Shown here: in pieces, positions 26,315-36,205 of the stretch
Position numbering within the stretch: position 1 is the first letter of the stretch
How the letters are laid out: every line of letters starts with the position of its first letter
Assembly (NCBI GenBank): GCA_963752345.1
Contig: CAVVYA010000002.1
Coordinates: 310,001 to 374,000 of the forward strand
DNA: 64,000 bases
DNA from: CAVVYA01 sp963752345
GTDB lineage: Bacteria; Pseudomonadota; Alphaproteobacteria; SMXQ01
Reading direction: 5' to 3'
Notes under the pieces: model-generated
Told to the model about the DNA's origin: nothing
Seen by the model: only the letters and a program-made list of their open reading frames with translations
Databases searched by the model: none
Program-made: the position numbers and the translations under genes

Positions 26315-26419
26315 TCCATTGGCCGCATCCGCGGTCCGGTGTCCTGGCGCGGCGCGACGCCAGGGTAACGCGCGAAAGTTTCCGCGTGGCACGGGCAGCC
26401 AGTGCCGCCGGCGCTCAGG

Positions 26420-26433
26420 TTGACGCCTGTCAA
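26420..26433. promoter_or_regulatory. FNR/FixK-type box (site 5) upstream of dnaK
   Basis: TTGACGCCTGTCAA, perfect TTGAC-N4-GTCAA, 81 bases upstream of the dnaK start. I see no CIRCE element (TTAGCACTC-N9-GAGTGCTAA) here, so HrcA control is unlikely. Confidence 0.7.
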
Positions 26434-26513
26434 GGCATGACGGCGCGGCATCTTGTTAGATGCTGGTTCGTGCAATGAATTGCGTTTTATCGTAGCTCGA
26501 AGGAGACCAAGCC

Positions 26514-28424
<1,911 letters not shown>

Positions 28425-28579
28425 GACAGGCGGCGGACCCGCCTGGCGCGATTTGCGCCGAAGAGCGGTTCGGCCTAGAGACGCGATTCAACCAAGACTT
28501 CGAGGGCATGGTCCGAGTCCATCGAAGCGGATCCTGCTCTAGAACTCGCCGTATCCGGGAAAAGCAGTGGAGTTCGGGA

Positions 28580-29257
28580 ATGAGCGTGGACAGAGACATA
28601 AAAGCCGGCGGTCCGAGGACGGACAACAAAGCCGGCGGTGCGAAGACGCACAACGCGCCGGCGCAGGCCGATCCCGCACCGCCGGAGAGCGCGGCGGCCG
28701 CCTCGTCATCGGCCAAAGCCGAGCCGCAGGACGGCGCGCGGCCAAGCGATCTCGAAGCCGAGCTGGCGAGAACCAAGGAGCGCCTGATGCGTGCCTTGGC
28801 CGAGCAGGAGAATGTCCGGCGGCGCGCGCAGCGCGACCGGGACGAGGCGGTGCGATACGCCAATGCCGATCTGGCGCGCGACCTGCTGCCCATCATCGAT
28901 AATCTCACCCGGGCGCTGGACAGTCTGCCGGAGGAGGATGTCGCCGATGAATCCATGCTGCAGCTTCTGCGCGGCGTCGCCGCGATCGAGCGTCAGATGT
29001 TGCAAACCCTTGAGCGCTATGGCGTCCAACGCTTCGATCCGATGGGCGAACAATTCGATCCGCATTATCACCAGGCGGTGTTCCAGAAGTCCGCCGCGGG
29101 CCGGCCGGAGGGCACGGTGACGGAGGTGCTCCAGCCGGGCTATCGGCACCACGATCGATTGCTGCGGCCGGCGATGGTGGGCGTGGCCGGCGCGGCCGAC
29201 CCTCAACCACCGCCGCAAGACGAACAAAGCGCCGCGCGCCACGAGCGCCGGCACTGA
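28580..29257 (+). CDS. grpE: Nucleotide exchange factor GrpE
   Basis: 225 aa. A long low-complexity, charged N terminus (about 1-55) precedes the coiled coil (LEAELARTKERLMRALAEQENVRRRAQRDRDEAVRYANADLARDLLPIIDNLTRAL) and the beta-wing domain with FDPHYHQAVFQ, then GTVTEVLQPGYRHHDRLLRPAMVGVA. The last 25 residues are an extra polar tail. It lies 155 bases after dnaK on the same strand and should release ADP from that DnaK. ATG 28580 was chosen because the upstream in-frame extension from 28508 has no family character. Confidence 0.9.
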   Translation: MSVDRDIKAGGPRTDNKAGGAKTHNAPAQADPAPPESAAAASSSAKAEPQDGARPSDLEAELARTKERLMRALAEQENVRRRAQRDRDEAVRYANADLARDLLPIIDNLTRALDSLPEEDVADESMLQLLRGVAAIERQMLQTLERYGVQRFDPMGEQFDPHYHQAVFQKSAAGRPEGTVTEVLQPGYRHHDRLLRPAMVGVAGAADPQPPPQDEQSAARHERRH

Positions 29258-29656
29258 ACGACTCTATCCTCCGGCATAGGCCGAGTGGCGGCCGTCCTTC
29301 GTCTTCGTCCGACGGCCCGCTATCACGCGAATGTCCGAAGAGTGTCGAGCCAGCCGAAAACGGCCCAGGTGGATTTGACGATAATCAAACAATCGTCGGT
29401 CATATCAGATAGAATTTTGTTTCGGTCGTCGTCGTTGCCCGGCACCCTGCCGGTGGGGCGCTGACACTGACTACTGAAGGGGAACGGGTTTGCGAGGCGG
29501 CCGCGGCGCCGATTCGCCGAATGCTGACGACGTATGTCGTGTATTTGGCGCCTGGATAAGTCACGTGCTCGACGCGCAAAACCAAAATTCGCCGAATCCC
29601 ATGCGGTCGCCGCAAGCAGCCGCCGCCTGGGTTCATAGCAAAGAAGCGAGCGCCCC
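29258..29656. other. Intergenic region before the Crp/FNR regulator
   Basis: About 400 bases with locally lower GC and no convincing gene. It holds the FNR-type box at 29375-29388. An imperfect GC-rich hairpin about 40-70 bases after the grpE stop could help terminate, but it lacks a clear T run. Confidence 0.4.
29375..29388. promoter_or_regulatory. FNR/FixK-type box (site 6) upstream of the Crp/FNR gene
   Basis: TTGACGATAATCAA, 269 bases upstream of the regulator's start codon. The distance is long, so either the transcript has a long leader or the box acts differently; autoregulation is the simplest reading. Confidence 0.6.
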
Positions 29657-30362
29657 ATGCAGAGCAGAAATCCCTTCGCGCACGATTACTGGCCGTTGAG
29701 CCGCCCGGTCGAAGCTCGACCTGATCCGTCACGCGACCTGCCGAGTTCGATGGAAGCCCTGGCGGCGACCAATCGATGGCATCGTGGCCAGCAGATCTAC
29801 TGTCGGGAAGATCCGGTGCGGGACCTGGTACCGGATCGTCGCCGGCATGGCGCGCAAGAGCACGTTGCTGAGCGACGGCCGGCGCCGCATCGTGGATTTC
29901 CTGCTGCCGGGCGACTTCTTCGGATTTTCCATCAGGCCCGAACGCTATTTCGACGTCGAGGCGGTGGTCGAAACCAGTGTGGCTTGCTATCCGCGCCAGC
30001 GCGTGGAAATGCTCGCCGATTCCAATCCGGACGTGGCGCGGAGAATTCGCGAGAAAGCGTTTGAATCCATCTCACGCCTGCAGTCGCGATTGCTCATCCT
30101 CGGTCGGGTCACGGCGATCGAGAAGGTCAGCGCCTTTCTCATGGAGCTGGCGGAGCGCTCGAGCCCGGGAGGGGGCCGGGTGGTCATCCTGCAGATGTCG
30201 CGTTACGACATCGCCGACTACCTGGCGCTGTCGGTGGAAACCGTGAGCCGCTCGCTGACCGATCTGCAGAACCGCCGCGCCATCGTGCTTCTGGGCAAGC
30301 ATCGCGTGCAGATCGCCAATCCGAGCGCCTTGTCGGATGACGAGTTCGGCCAGATCGCGTGA
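29657..30362 (+). CDS. Crp/FNR family regulator (FixK-like), one-base frameshift
   Basis: About 234 aa after dropping one base near 29818-29822. The cyclic-nucleotide-binding-like beta roll (WHRGQQIYCREDPV joined to TWYRIVAGMARKSTLLSDGRRRIVDFLLPGDFFG) leads to a long dimer helix and a C-terminal HTH. The recognition helix reads LSVETVSRSLTDL: the E..SR pattern is that of FNR and FixK, which contact TTGA half-sites. Only two Cys are visible, far fewer than the four iron-sulphur ligands of FNR, so it is FixK-like and does not sense oxygen through a cluster. The matching boxes around it make it the likely controller of the island. Confidence 0.83.
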
Positions 30363-30370
30363 GTCGCCGA

Positions 30371-30640
30371 TCAGTCGGCCGCGGAGCGTTTCTTCGACCT
30401 GATATCCGCCGACAGCTTTGCCCGCACTTCCTTGCTGCCTTCGACGAGCTGCGCCGCGGTTTCGAGCGCGCGGTTCCAGATCTCCCGTTCGCCGGAGCTC
30501 ATGGGCCGCCGGACCGCATCCTCCGCTGGAATGCCGGGACGTATCGGCACCCAGCCCGGCGGATCGCTCGCCGGAAACGATTCCAGGCTGGCTTCCTCCA
30601 CAGGATCTATGGAGTCCGGCTTGCATTCGCCGTTGGTCAT
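30371..30640 (-). CDS. Small conserved protein with ESFPASDPP motif
   Basis: 89 aa from an ATG with GGAGGGG upstream. Near residue 14 it has VEEASLESFPASDPPGW, a motif seen in many short uncharacterised alphaproteobacterial proteins, followed by a charged helical C terminus (SSGEREIWNRALETAAQLVEG, KKRSAAD). No signal or membrane segment. It converges on the Crp/FNR gene end (8-base gap) and starts 92 bases from the box at 30732, which it shares with the divergent Hsp20 operon. Function unknown. Confidence 0.7.
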   Translation of the reverse strand: MTNGECKPDSIDPVEEASLESFPASDPPGWVPIRPGIPAEDAVRRPMSSGEREIWNRALETAAQLVEGSKEVRAKLSADIRSKKRSAAD

Positions 30641-30731
30641 CGGCCCCTCCGCGGAGACGCGCCCGCTTCGGTCTGCCAAATCTTGTCGGGCACAACACGC
30701 GCAAAATAACGCCGTCGCGAACATCGGGTAA

Positions 30732-30745
30732 TTGACCCCCATCAA
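30732..30745. promoter_or_regulatory. FNR/FixK-type box (site 7) upstream of the Hsp20 operon
   Basis: TTGACCCCCATCAA fits TTGA-N6-TCAA. It lies between the divergent small ESFPASDPP gene (92 bases) and the first Hsp20 gene (78 bases) and may serve both. Confidence 0.65.
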
Positions 30746-30822
30746 GGCAATCGCGCTGGCGCCTCCGGCATGGTCTTCCACCACGAGGCACATCCCGAAT
30801 ACTGATGGCGACGGAGGAAGAC

Positions 30823-31260
30823 ATGCTGAGACATCCTGGTTCAGAGGCACGCTGGGCCGATCTTCTCGGTGGCTTGTATGGCGGCCAGAGAGAGATGAAC
30901 CGGTCCCTCGGCGGCCTGCAATATGGCCTGCAGGTGGAATTTCCGCCGGTCAATGTCTGGGCCAACCAGGATGGTGCCATTGTCATGGCCGAAATTCCCG
31001 GTGTCCCGGCCGATCAACTGGACATCAGCGTTCACCAGAACACCGTGACCTTGCGCGGCAAGCGCGAGCCCGAAGTCATGGGGGAGGATGTCCGGACCAT
31101 CCGCCGCGAGCGGATATACGGCGCCTTCTCCCGCGCGGTCGTTCTGCCGTTTCGCATCGACCCCGAACGGATCGCGGCCAATCTCGAACGCGGCGTCCTG
31201 CGGCTCGAGCTGCCGCGGCCAGAGGACGACAAGCCGCGCCATATCAAAATCGCTCATTGA
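30823..31260 (+). CDS. Small heat shock protein, Hsp20 family (first of three)
   Basis: 145 aa starting at the ATG five bases after GGAGG; an in-frame ATG at 30805 lacks such a site. The alpha-crystallin domain (about 40-140) has PPVNVWANQDGAIVMAEIPGV, ISVHQNTVTLRGKRE, RRERIYGAFSRAVVLPFRID and the closing ANLERGVLRLELPR. It lacks a long C-terminal IxI tail (ends HIKIAH, itself an I-K-I motif). An ATP-independent holdase, probably cytoplasmic; the three Hsp20 genes are spaced by 14 bases each, one operon. Confidence 0.9.
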   Translation: MLRHPGSEARWADLLGGLYGGQREMNRSLGGLQYGLQVEFPPVNVWANQDGAIVMAEIPGVPADQLDISVHQNTVTLRGKREPEVMGEDVRTIRRERIYGAFSRAVVLPFRIDPERIAANLERGVLRLELPRPEDDKPRHIKIAH

Positions 31261-31274
31261 ATGGAGATCGCGCC

Positions 31275-31703
31275 ATGTCCGATCAATCCAATCCCGAAGC
31301 AAGCGCTTCATCGGCCGAAGAGCCGGCGTCGAACGTGCCGTCAACGATGCCGATGGCGCAACGGAACGGGCATCTGCCGACGTTTATTCCGCCCACGGAC
31401 ATCTTCGAGACGAAGAACTCGGTCATCATGCTGCTCGAGATGCCGGGCGTGGAGCCGAGTACGCTCGACGTCGTACTCGACAAGCGGGTGCTGACCGTAT
31501 CCGCGCAGTCCACGCCGTACGATCCGAAGGGCTATACGCTTCTCTATAGCGAATATCAGGACGGCAACTACGAGCGGGCTTTCACGCTGTCGGATCAGAT
31601 CGACGGCGATCATATCGACGCCGAGTTCAAGGACGGCATTCTGCGGCTGGTATTGCCGAAGATGAATCCGCCGGCGAAGAAGATCGAAGTCAAAGCAGCC
31701 TAA
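31275..31703 (+). CDS. Small heat shock protein, Hsp20 family (second of three)
   Basis: 142 aa. A Ser/Ala-rich N terminus (about 1-35) precedes an alpha-crystallin domain with FIPPTDIFETKNSVIMLLEMPGV, VLDKRVLTVSAQS, YERAFTLSDQIDGDHIDAEFKDGILRLVLPK, and a short KKIEVKAA tail. GGAG lies upstream of the ATG. It is the most divergent of the trio (Tyr/Ser-rich middle, NYERAFTL instead of FSR.VVLP), of the class often found paired with another Hsp20 in alphaproteobacteria, so hetero-oligomers are plausible. Confidence 0.88.
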   Translation: MSDQSNPEASASSAEEPASNVPSTMPMAQRNGHLPTFIPPTDIFETKNSVIMLLEMPGVEPSTLDVVLDKRVLTVSAQSTPYDPKGYTLLYSEYQDGNYERAFTLSDQIDGDHIDAEFKDGILRLVLPKMNPPAKKIEVKAA

Positions 31704-31716
31704 GGAGGGCATGACC

Positions 31717-32295
31717 ATGAGCGTTAGAGACATTATTCCTTGGCGTCGAAGCGGACGCCGGTCCTCCACGCCGGCGCGGCGCGAAAGCGGGCATCCGATG
31801 TTCGCGCTTCAGTCCGACATCAATCATGCACTCGAGGATTTCTGGAGCACCTTCGAAACACCGATGATGCGGGCGTTGCAGTCCGACACGATGGACGAGG
31901 AGATTCCGAAAGTCGATGTCCGGGAAACGGATCAGGAGGTGGACGTCATCGCCGAGTTGCCCGGCATGGACGAGGAGGACGTGGAGGTCAGCGTCGCCGA
32001 TGGCGCCTTGATCATCCGTGGCGAGAAAGAGTTCGAGTCGGAGGATAGGGAGGCGGACTACGTCCTGCGCGAGCGCAGGTTCGGCTATATCGAGCGGGTG
32101 GTGCCGCTGCCGGAAAACCTCGAATTGGACAAGGCCGAGGCGACCTTCAAGAACGGTCTGCTCGCGATTCGCATTCCGAAGCAGGCCGGCCAGCAATCGA
32201 CGCGCAAGCGCGTTTCCGTCAAGCGCCAGGACGGCGAAGAACGGAGCGTTCGCGGTGAACGGAGCGAGCGCAGCGAACGCGGTGCCCAGCGCTGA
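31717..32295 (+). CDS. Small heat shock protein, Hsp20 family (third of three)
   Basis: 192 aa from the ATG eight bases after AAGGAGG, giving the frequent MSVRDIIPW start. The alpha-crystallin domain (about 65-165) has KVDVRETDQEVDVIAELPGMDEEDVEVSVADGALIIRGEKEFE, ERRFGYIERVVPLPENL, ATFKNGLLAIRIPK. An unusual Arg/Ser/Glu-rich tail follows (SVKRQDGEERSVRGERSERSERG), with a GERSERSERG repeat that may be a late expansion. Last gene of the operon; no intrinsic terminator seen after it. Confidence 0.9.
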   Translation: MSVRDIIPWRRSGRRSSTPARRESGHPMFALQSDINHALEDFWSTFETPMMRALQSDTMDEEIPKVDVRETDQEVDVIAELPGMDEEDVEVSVADGALIIRGEKEFESEDREADYVLRERRFGYIERVVPLPENLELDKAEATFKNGLLAIRIPKQAGQQSTRKRVSVKRQDGEERSVRGERSERSERGAQR

Positions 32296-32607
32296 CCGGT
32301 CGGGACGGGCGGTGCCCTATCCGAAAGGCCGCCACGCTCGTTCGCGGTCCCTGGTTTTTGCCGCACGGACCTGCGTCCACCGTGGCGGGGCGGGGACGCC
32401 GGCGCAAATCCGAACTATCGGACGAGATCGCTCCGCGCGTTGGGGCCGGAGGACGGCGATGATGGATCGTGCCGGCGCTGTACGGGCCGCACAGAAAAGG
32501 GCGGGCTGTGACATGGCGTGGGGCGGCTGGCGACATAGGCAATTTCGTTGGGGAACGGCGGGCGGCGTTGTCAGTTAACCTAACGGTCATCATCATCGAG
32601 TTGACGA
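32296..32607. other. Intergenic region after the Hsp20 operon
   Basis: 312 bases without a recognisable gene or terminator. Close to its end it contains TTGACGAATGTCCC, only half of an FNR-type box, so the island's regulatory sites appear to stop before this point. Confidence 0.4.
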
Positions 32608-33219
32608 ATGTCCCCACCCACATCAGACGTAAGCGGCGGGATGCAGTCAAGCAACCCGCCTTCGAACGGAAACGCTTTGTTTTTTCGGGCATGGCTCCGC
32701 GCACCGCTTGGTATCGCCTCGCTTGTTCCCTCCTCTCCGGCGACAGGACGCACATTCGCCCGCCTCGTCGATACGACGCGCGAAGGCGATATTCTGGAGC
32801 TGGGCGGCGGCACCGGCGCGATCGGTCAGGCGTTGCTGGAAGGGGGTATCCCGCCGCATCGGCTCATCATGGTGGAACGCGAGCCCGATCTCGCCGATCA
32901 TCTGCGCCATCGCTTCCCCACTCTGCGCGTGTTGCAGGGCGACGCGACGGAAATCGGCTCCCTGCTGGCCTCGCTCGACGTGCGCCGGCTGTCGGCGGTG
33001 GTCTCCAGCCTGCCGATCGTCTGGTTTTCGCTGCAGGCTCAGGCCGACATCATCGACCCATGTCTGTATCTGCTGGGACACGGCGGCCCATTCCTGCAGA
33101 TGACCAATCGACCGATTTCTCCGCTGCCGATGAAAAAGCTCGGCCTGCGCGGCGAGCGGGCCGCCACGATCTGGCGTAATCTCCCGCCGTCGTTCATCTG
33201 GCGCTATTGGCGCGACTGA
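32608..33219 (+). CDS. Phospholipid N-methyltransferase-like (PmtA-type) SAM enzyme
   Basis: 203 aa. After a short N terminus it has FFRAWLRAPLGIASLVPSSPATGRTFARLV, a stretch typical of the PmtA/rRNA-adenine-methylase-like group (the PSS motif), then the SAM motif ILELGGGTGAIGQALLEGG, VEREPDLADHL, LQGDATEIGSL and SSLPIVWFS. Such enzymes methylate phosphatidylethanolamine at the inner face of the membrane in alphaproteobacteria. Shared folds with other methyltransferases leave the substrate open. No ribosome site stands out before the ATG. Confidence 0.75.
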   Translation: MSPPTSDVSGGMQSSNPPSNGNALFFRAWLRAPLGIASLVPSSPATGRTFARLVDTTREGDILELGGGTGAIGQALLEGGIPPHRLIMVEREPDLADHLRHRFPTLRVLQGDATEIGSLLASLDVRRLSAVVSSLPIVWFSLQAQADIIDPCLYLLGHGGPFLQMTNRPISPLPMKKLGLRGERAATIWRNLPPSFIWRYWRD

Positions 33220-33378
33220 CTCTTCTATTCTTCCTCGCCGCGCGGCCTCGTCGGTCAAGCCGCCGCCTTTTGGCGACGGCGGATACCAGGTGTGGCGCAG
33301 CCAGGGAATGTTGCCATGGTCATCCCGCGCTCCGCGAACCCGCGTGTCTTCGGCATGTCGGGCTGCTCCGGTCTTTGA

Positions 33379-34491
33379 CTAAGCCATCACCACCGCGCCA
33401 TCGCGGATCTTCCGGGCATCGAAGGCGATCAGTTCGTTGCTCGGCTGACGCACCACGCCGGGCGGATCCTCGCCGCGCTCGACGGCGGTGATCGCCTCGC
33501 TGAGCATGCGCCGGAACATGACGACGCCGCGGTCGGATGTCGCCAGCGTCTCGCGCGAGCGATCGGCGATGCGGCCCTGGCTTTCCTGGGCGGCGCGGTC
33601 CTGCTCGCGCGACGCGAGGCCCCACCAGCCGTCCTCCACCCGCTCATAGACGCCGCGCTGCCGTTCCGTCACGCCATGGGTGACGATGCTGTCGCCCTGG
33701 CCGCGCGCCTCGCGCGCGCGGATATAGAAGGTCTGCGTGGTGACGTCGTCGGTCGGTACGCGGAAGCGCATGATATGGCTCGGCAGGTCGTCGACCCGTG
33801 CGCCGAAGTAGCGGCTATTGGACGGAAACAGGAAGTGCGAGACCTTGGTCTGCTTGCCCGGTACGTCGAACGCGGCGCGCACGCCGTACCACACGCGCTC
33901 CCATTCGACCGTCGGCCGCTGCAGGGCGATCTCCGGATAAACCGTGGCGTGCAGCACGGTGGAATGCATCTGATCGACCGCGTTCTCGGCCCGTTGCATC
34001 CAGTTGCAATGCTCGACGAAGGCGCCGACGTGGCGCGTGCAGTCGCCGCGAAACAGCAGATCGTAGCGCGGCAGGAGAGGGGCCGGCGCGGGGCCGAGAT
34101 AGGCGAACACCAGGCCGGCCGCCTCCTGGGTCGGGTAGGCCGGCTGGCGCACCTCGCCCAGCAGCGGATTGTTCGCCGGCTCGGCGGGCATATCGAGGCA
34201 GCGGCCGGCCGCATCGAACTTCCAGCCATGATAGCAGCAGCGGATGCCGTCGGCCTCGACACGGCCGAGTTCGAGCGAGGCGCCGCGATGGGCGCAATGG
34301 CGCGCGAGCAAGCCGACCCTGCCGCCCTTGTCGCGATAGAGAACCAGATCCTCGCCCAGGATGCGCACCGCAACCGGGCGATCTTTGAGCGGCTCCGAAA
34401 AGCCCACGGGCCACCAGTAGCGCCGCAGCATCTTGCCGGCCGGCGTATTCGCGCCCACGCGCGTCAAACGTTCGTTGTCCGCTGGCGTCAC
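33379..34491 (-). CDS. Rieske non-heme iron oxygenase, large subunit (phthalate-dioxygenase type)
   Basis: 370 aa. N-terminal Rieske domain: CAHRGASLELGRVEADGIRCCYHGW (C-x-H and C-x2-H binding the 2Fe-2S cluster). The catalytic domain holds the mononuclear-iron motif ENAVDQMHSTVLH (Asp and two His). The opening MTPADNERLTRVGANTPAGKMLRRYWWPV is typical of the phthalate 4,5-dioxygenase and O-demethylase branch. It needs a reductase with 2Fe-2S, which is not in the window. It stands alone with no neighbouring catabolic genes, so the substrate cannot be inferred. Confidence 0.88.
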   Translation of the reverse strand: MTPADNERLTRVGANTPAGKMLRRYWWPVGFSEPLKDRPVAVRILGEDLVLYRDKGGRVGLLARHCAHRGASLELGRVEADGIRCCYHGWKFDAAGRCLDMPAEPANNPLLGEVRQPAYPTQEAAGLVFAYLGPAPAPLLPRYDLLFRGDCTRHVGAFVEHCNWMQRAENAVDQMHSTVLHATVYPEIALQRPTVEWERVWYGVRAAFDVPGKQTKVSHFLFPSNSRYFGARVDDLPSHIMRFRVPTDDVTTQTFYIRAREARGQGDSIVTHGVTERQRGVYERVEDGWWGLASREQDRAAQESQGRIADRSRETLATSDRGVVMFRRMLSEAITAVERGEDPPGVVRQPSNELIAFDARKIRDGAVVMA

Positions 34492-34854
34492 GGCCGCCCC
34501 CTGTTCAGGCGTTCGTTCTCCGCCAGCAGTTAAGCAGGATTTCGCGGGCTATGCCAGACCGCCAGGACCGGATGAGGAAGCGTGTTCATTCGACGTCTAA
34601 GCGCCAGATCAGCAAGCGAAGGACTCTGCCGCTCACCCCCACCTAACCTCCCCCACAAGGGGGGAGGGAAAAGGTTGGATGATTGGCCTCCTTACTTCTC
34701 CCTCCCCATCGAGGAGAGCAAAGGATTGGTGATCTGCTTTCGTTTCTTCTCCCTCCCCCTCGACGGGGGAGGGCCAGGGGTGGGGGTGTGCCGCCGATTT
34801 AACTGCCGCGAAGTGATCGACGCTTAGGTAGCAAACCTATGATGGGGGTGCCGC
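34492..34854. other. Intergenic region holding a hairpin-rich repeat
   Basis: 363 bases between the Rieske gene start and the HlyD gene end. No gene is seen. Most of it is the 155-base palindromic element described at 34634-34788. Confidence 0.5.
34634..34788. repeat. Palindromic intergenic repeat with terminal inverted repeats
   Basis: The ends are a 10-base inverted repeat (CACCCCCACC at 34634-34643, GGTGGGGGTG at 34779-34788). Inside are two strong hairpins: CCTCCCCC-ACA-AGGGGGGAGG (34647-34667) and CCCTCCCCC-TCGAC-GGGGGAGGG (34751-34773), plus a weaker CTCCCTCCCC stretch in between. This layout suits a non-coding dispersed element of the REP/MITE kind. A related hairpin core occurs at 13680-13700. 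Confidence 0.6.
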
Positions 34855-36190
34855 TCAATCCTCGCGGAAGGCGCGTTCCAGGCTGCGTGTGATCGGCGAT
34901 ATGAAATAGTCGATCGCCTTGCGTTCGCCGCCGATGATCAGCACCTCGGCCGGCATGCCCGGATAGAGACTGACGCCCTTGAGGCCGGTCAGCGCCTCGC
35001 CGTCGATTTCGGCGCGGGCCAGGAAGAAGGGCACGCCCTTCTGATCCTGCTGGCGGTCGGCGGAGACATAGACCAGCTTGCCGGTCAGCACCGGCACCTG
35101 GTTCTGCTTATAGGCGGTCAGCCGGATGTTGATCTTTTGTCCGAGGTGTACGTTCTCGATATCCTTCGGGACGGATATTCGCCTCGACCACCATGCGGTC
35201 GTCCAGCGGCACGATATCGAGGATTGGCTGACCGGCGCTGATCGAGCTTCCCGGCGTGAAAAACCGGATGTCGGTGACGGTGCCGGCCTCCGGCGCGGTA
35301 ACCAATTTCTTCGCCACGGTGTCTTCCGAGCCGCGGATCTTCTCGGCGAAATCGGCGGCCGAGGACTGCGCATCCTGCAGGTCCCTGGAGATCTCCTGCT
35401 TGCGCTGGTTCTCGGTCGACAGTTTTTCCAACTGGGTCTGCGCGATCACCTGCTCGGCTTCCGCGATCTTGGCATTCAACTCGCCGACATTGCCGATGAG
35501 TTCCGCCTGGCTGCGCTTGAGCTCGAGCAGCTTGGTCTTGGTGGCGAATCCGCTGGCGTACAGCTCATTGACGCCGGAGAGCTCCTGCTCCGTGTAGGAC
35601 AAGCGCTGCTTCATGGCCGAGGCCTGGGCGCGGAAGGCCACGATCTGGTCGCGCAGCTGGCTGATCTTCTTTTCCTGGACGGCGTGGGTGCCATGGTAGG
35701 TATTCAGGCGGTCGCGCAGCATGGTCCGCTCGTTGAGCATCAAATCGGCCAGACCCGGCTCGTTCGCCGCCGCCTCGGTCAGCTCGCGCGGGAAATCGAT
35801 GGCCGTGTCCCCCCGCTGCTCGGCGCGCAGGCGGGCGAGTTTGCCGACGGCGGACCAATACTGCACTTTGAGCGAACCGAGCTGCGATTGCGCCTGGGCG
35901 CCGTCGAGCCGGAGCAGCGGTTGACCTTCCTCGACCCGGCTGCCTTCCTTGACATAGAGTTCGCGCAGGATGCCGGAGTCCAGCACGCTGATGGTCTTGC
36001 GTTTCGAATTGACGACGATGGTGCCGTTGGCCGGCACCGCGCTGTCGAGCGGCGCGATGAAAGCCCAAGCGAAGAATCCGCCGAAACCGATGCCGATGAT
36101 GGCTAGGCTGGCGATCACGATACGGCGCAGCGACGGACCATGATCCTCGGTCTCGATCTCGGCCTGCCAGGTAGGGATCAGTTGCGACAT
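34855..36190 (-). CDS. Type I secretion membrane fusion protein (HlyD/PrtE family), one-base frameshift
   Basis: About 444 aa once one base of the GGG at 35168-35170 is dropped. One transmembrane helix (about 28-50, IASLAIIGIGFGGFFAWAFIAPL) anchors it in the inner membrane. The periplasmic part has the biotinyl-lipoyl half motifs (SVLDSGILRELYVKEGSRVEEGQPLLRLD and VTAPEAGTVTDIRFFTPG), a long coiled coil (about 150-290), and beta domains ending GMPAEVLIIGGERKAIDYFISPI. It links the ABC subunits to an outer-membrane TolC-type pore, which is not in the window. It follows the two ABC genes and ends the leftward operon GT-ABC-ABC-HlyD. Confidence 0.82.
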
Positions 36191-36205
36191 GGGACCACTC
36201 CGTAA

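Noticed and set aside
32585..32625. A further FNR-type box near the PmtA-like methyltransferase start.
   Set aside because: Only the left half (TTGAC) matches; the right half reads GTCCC.
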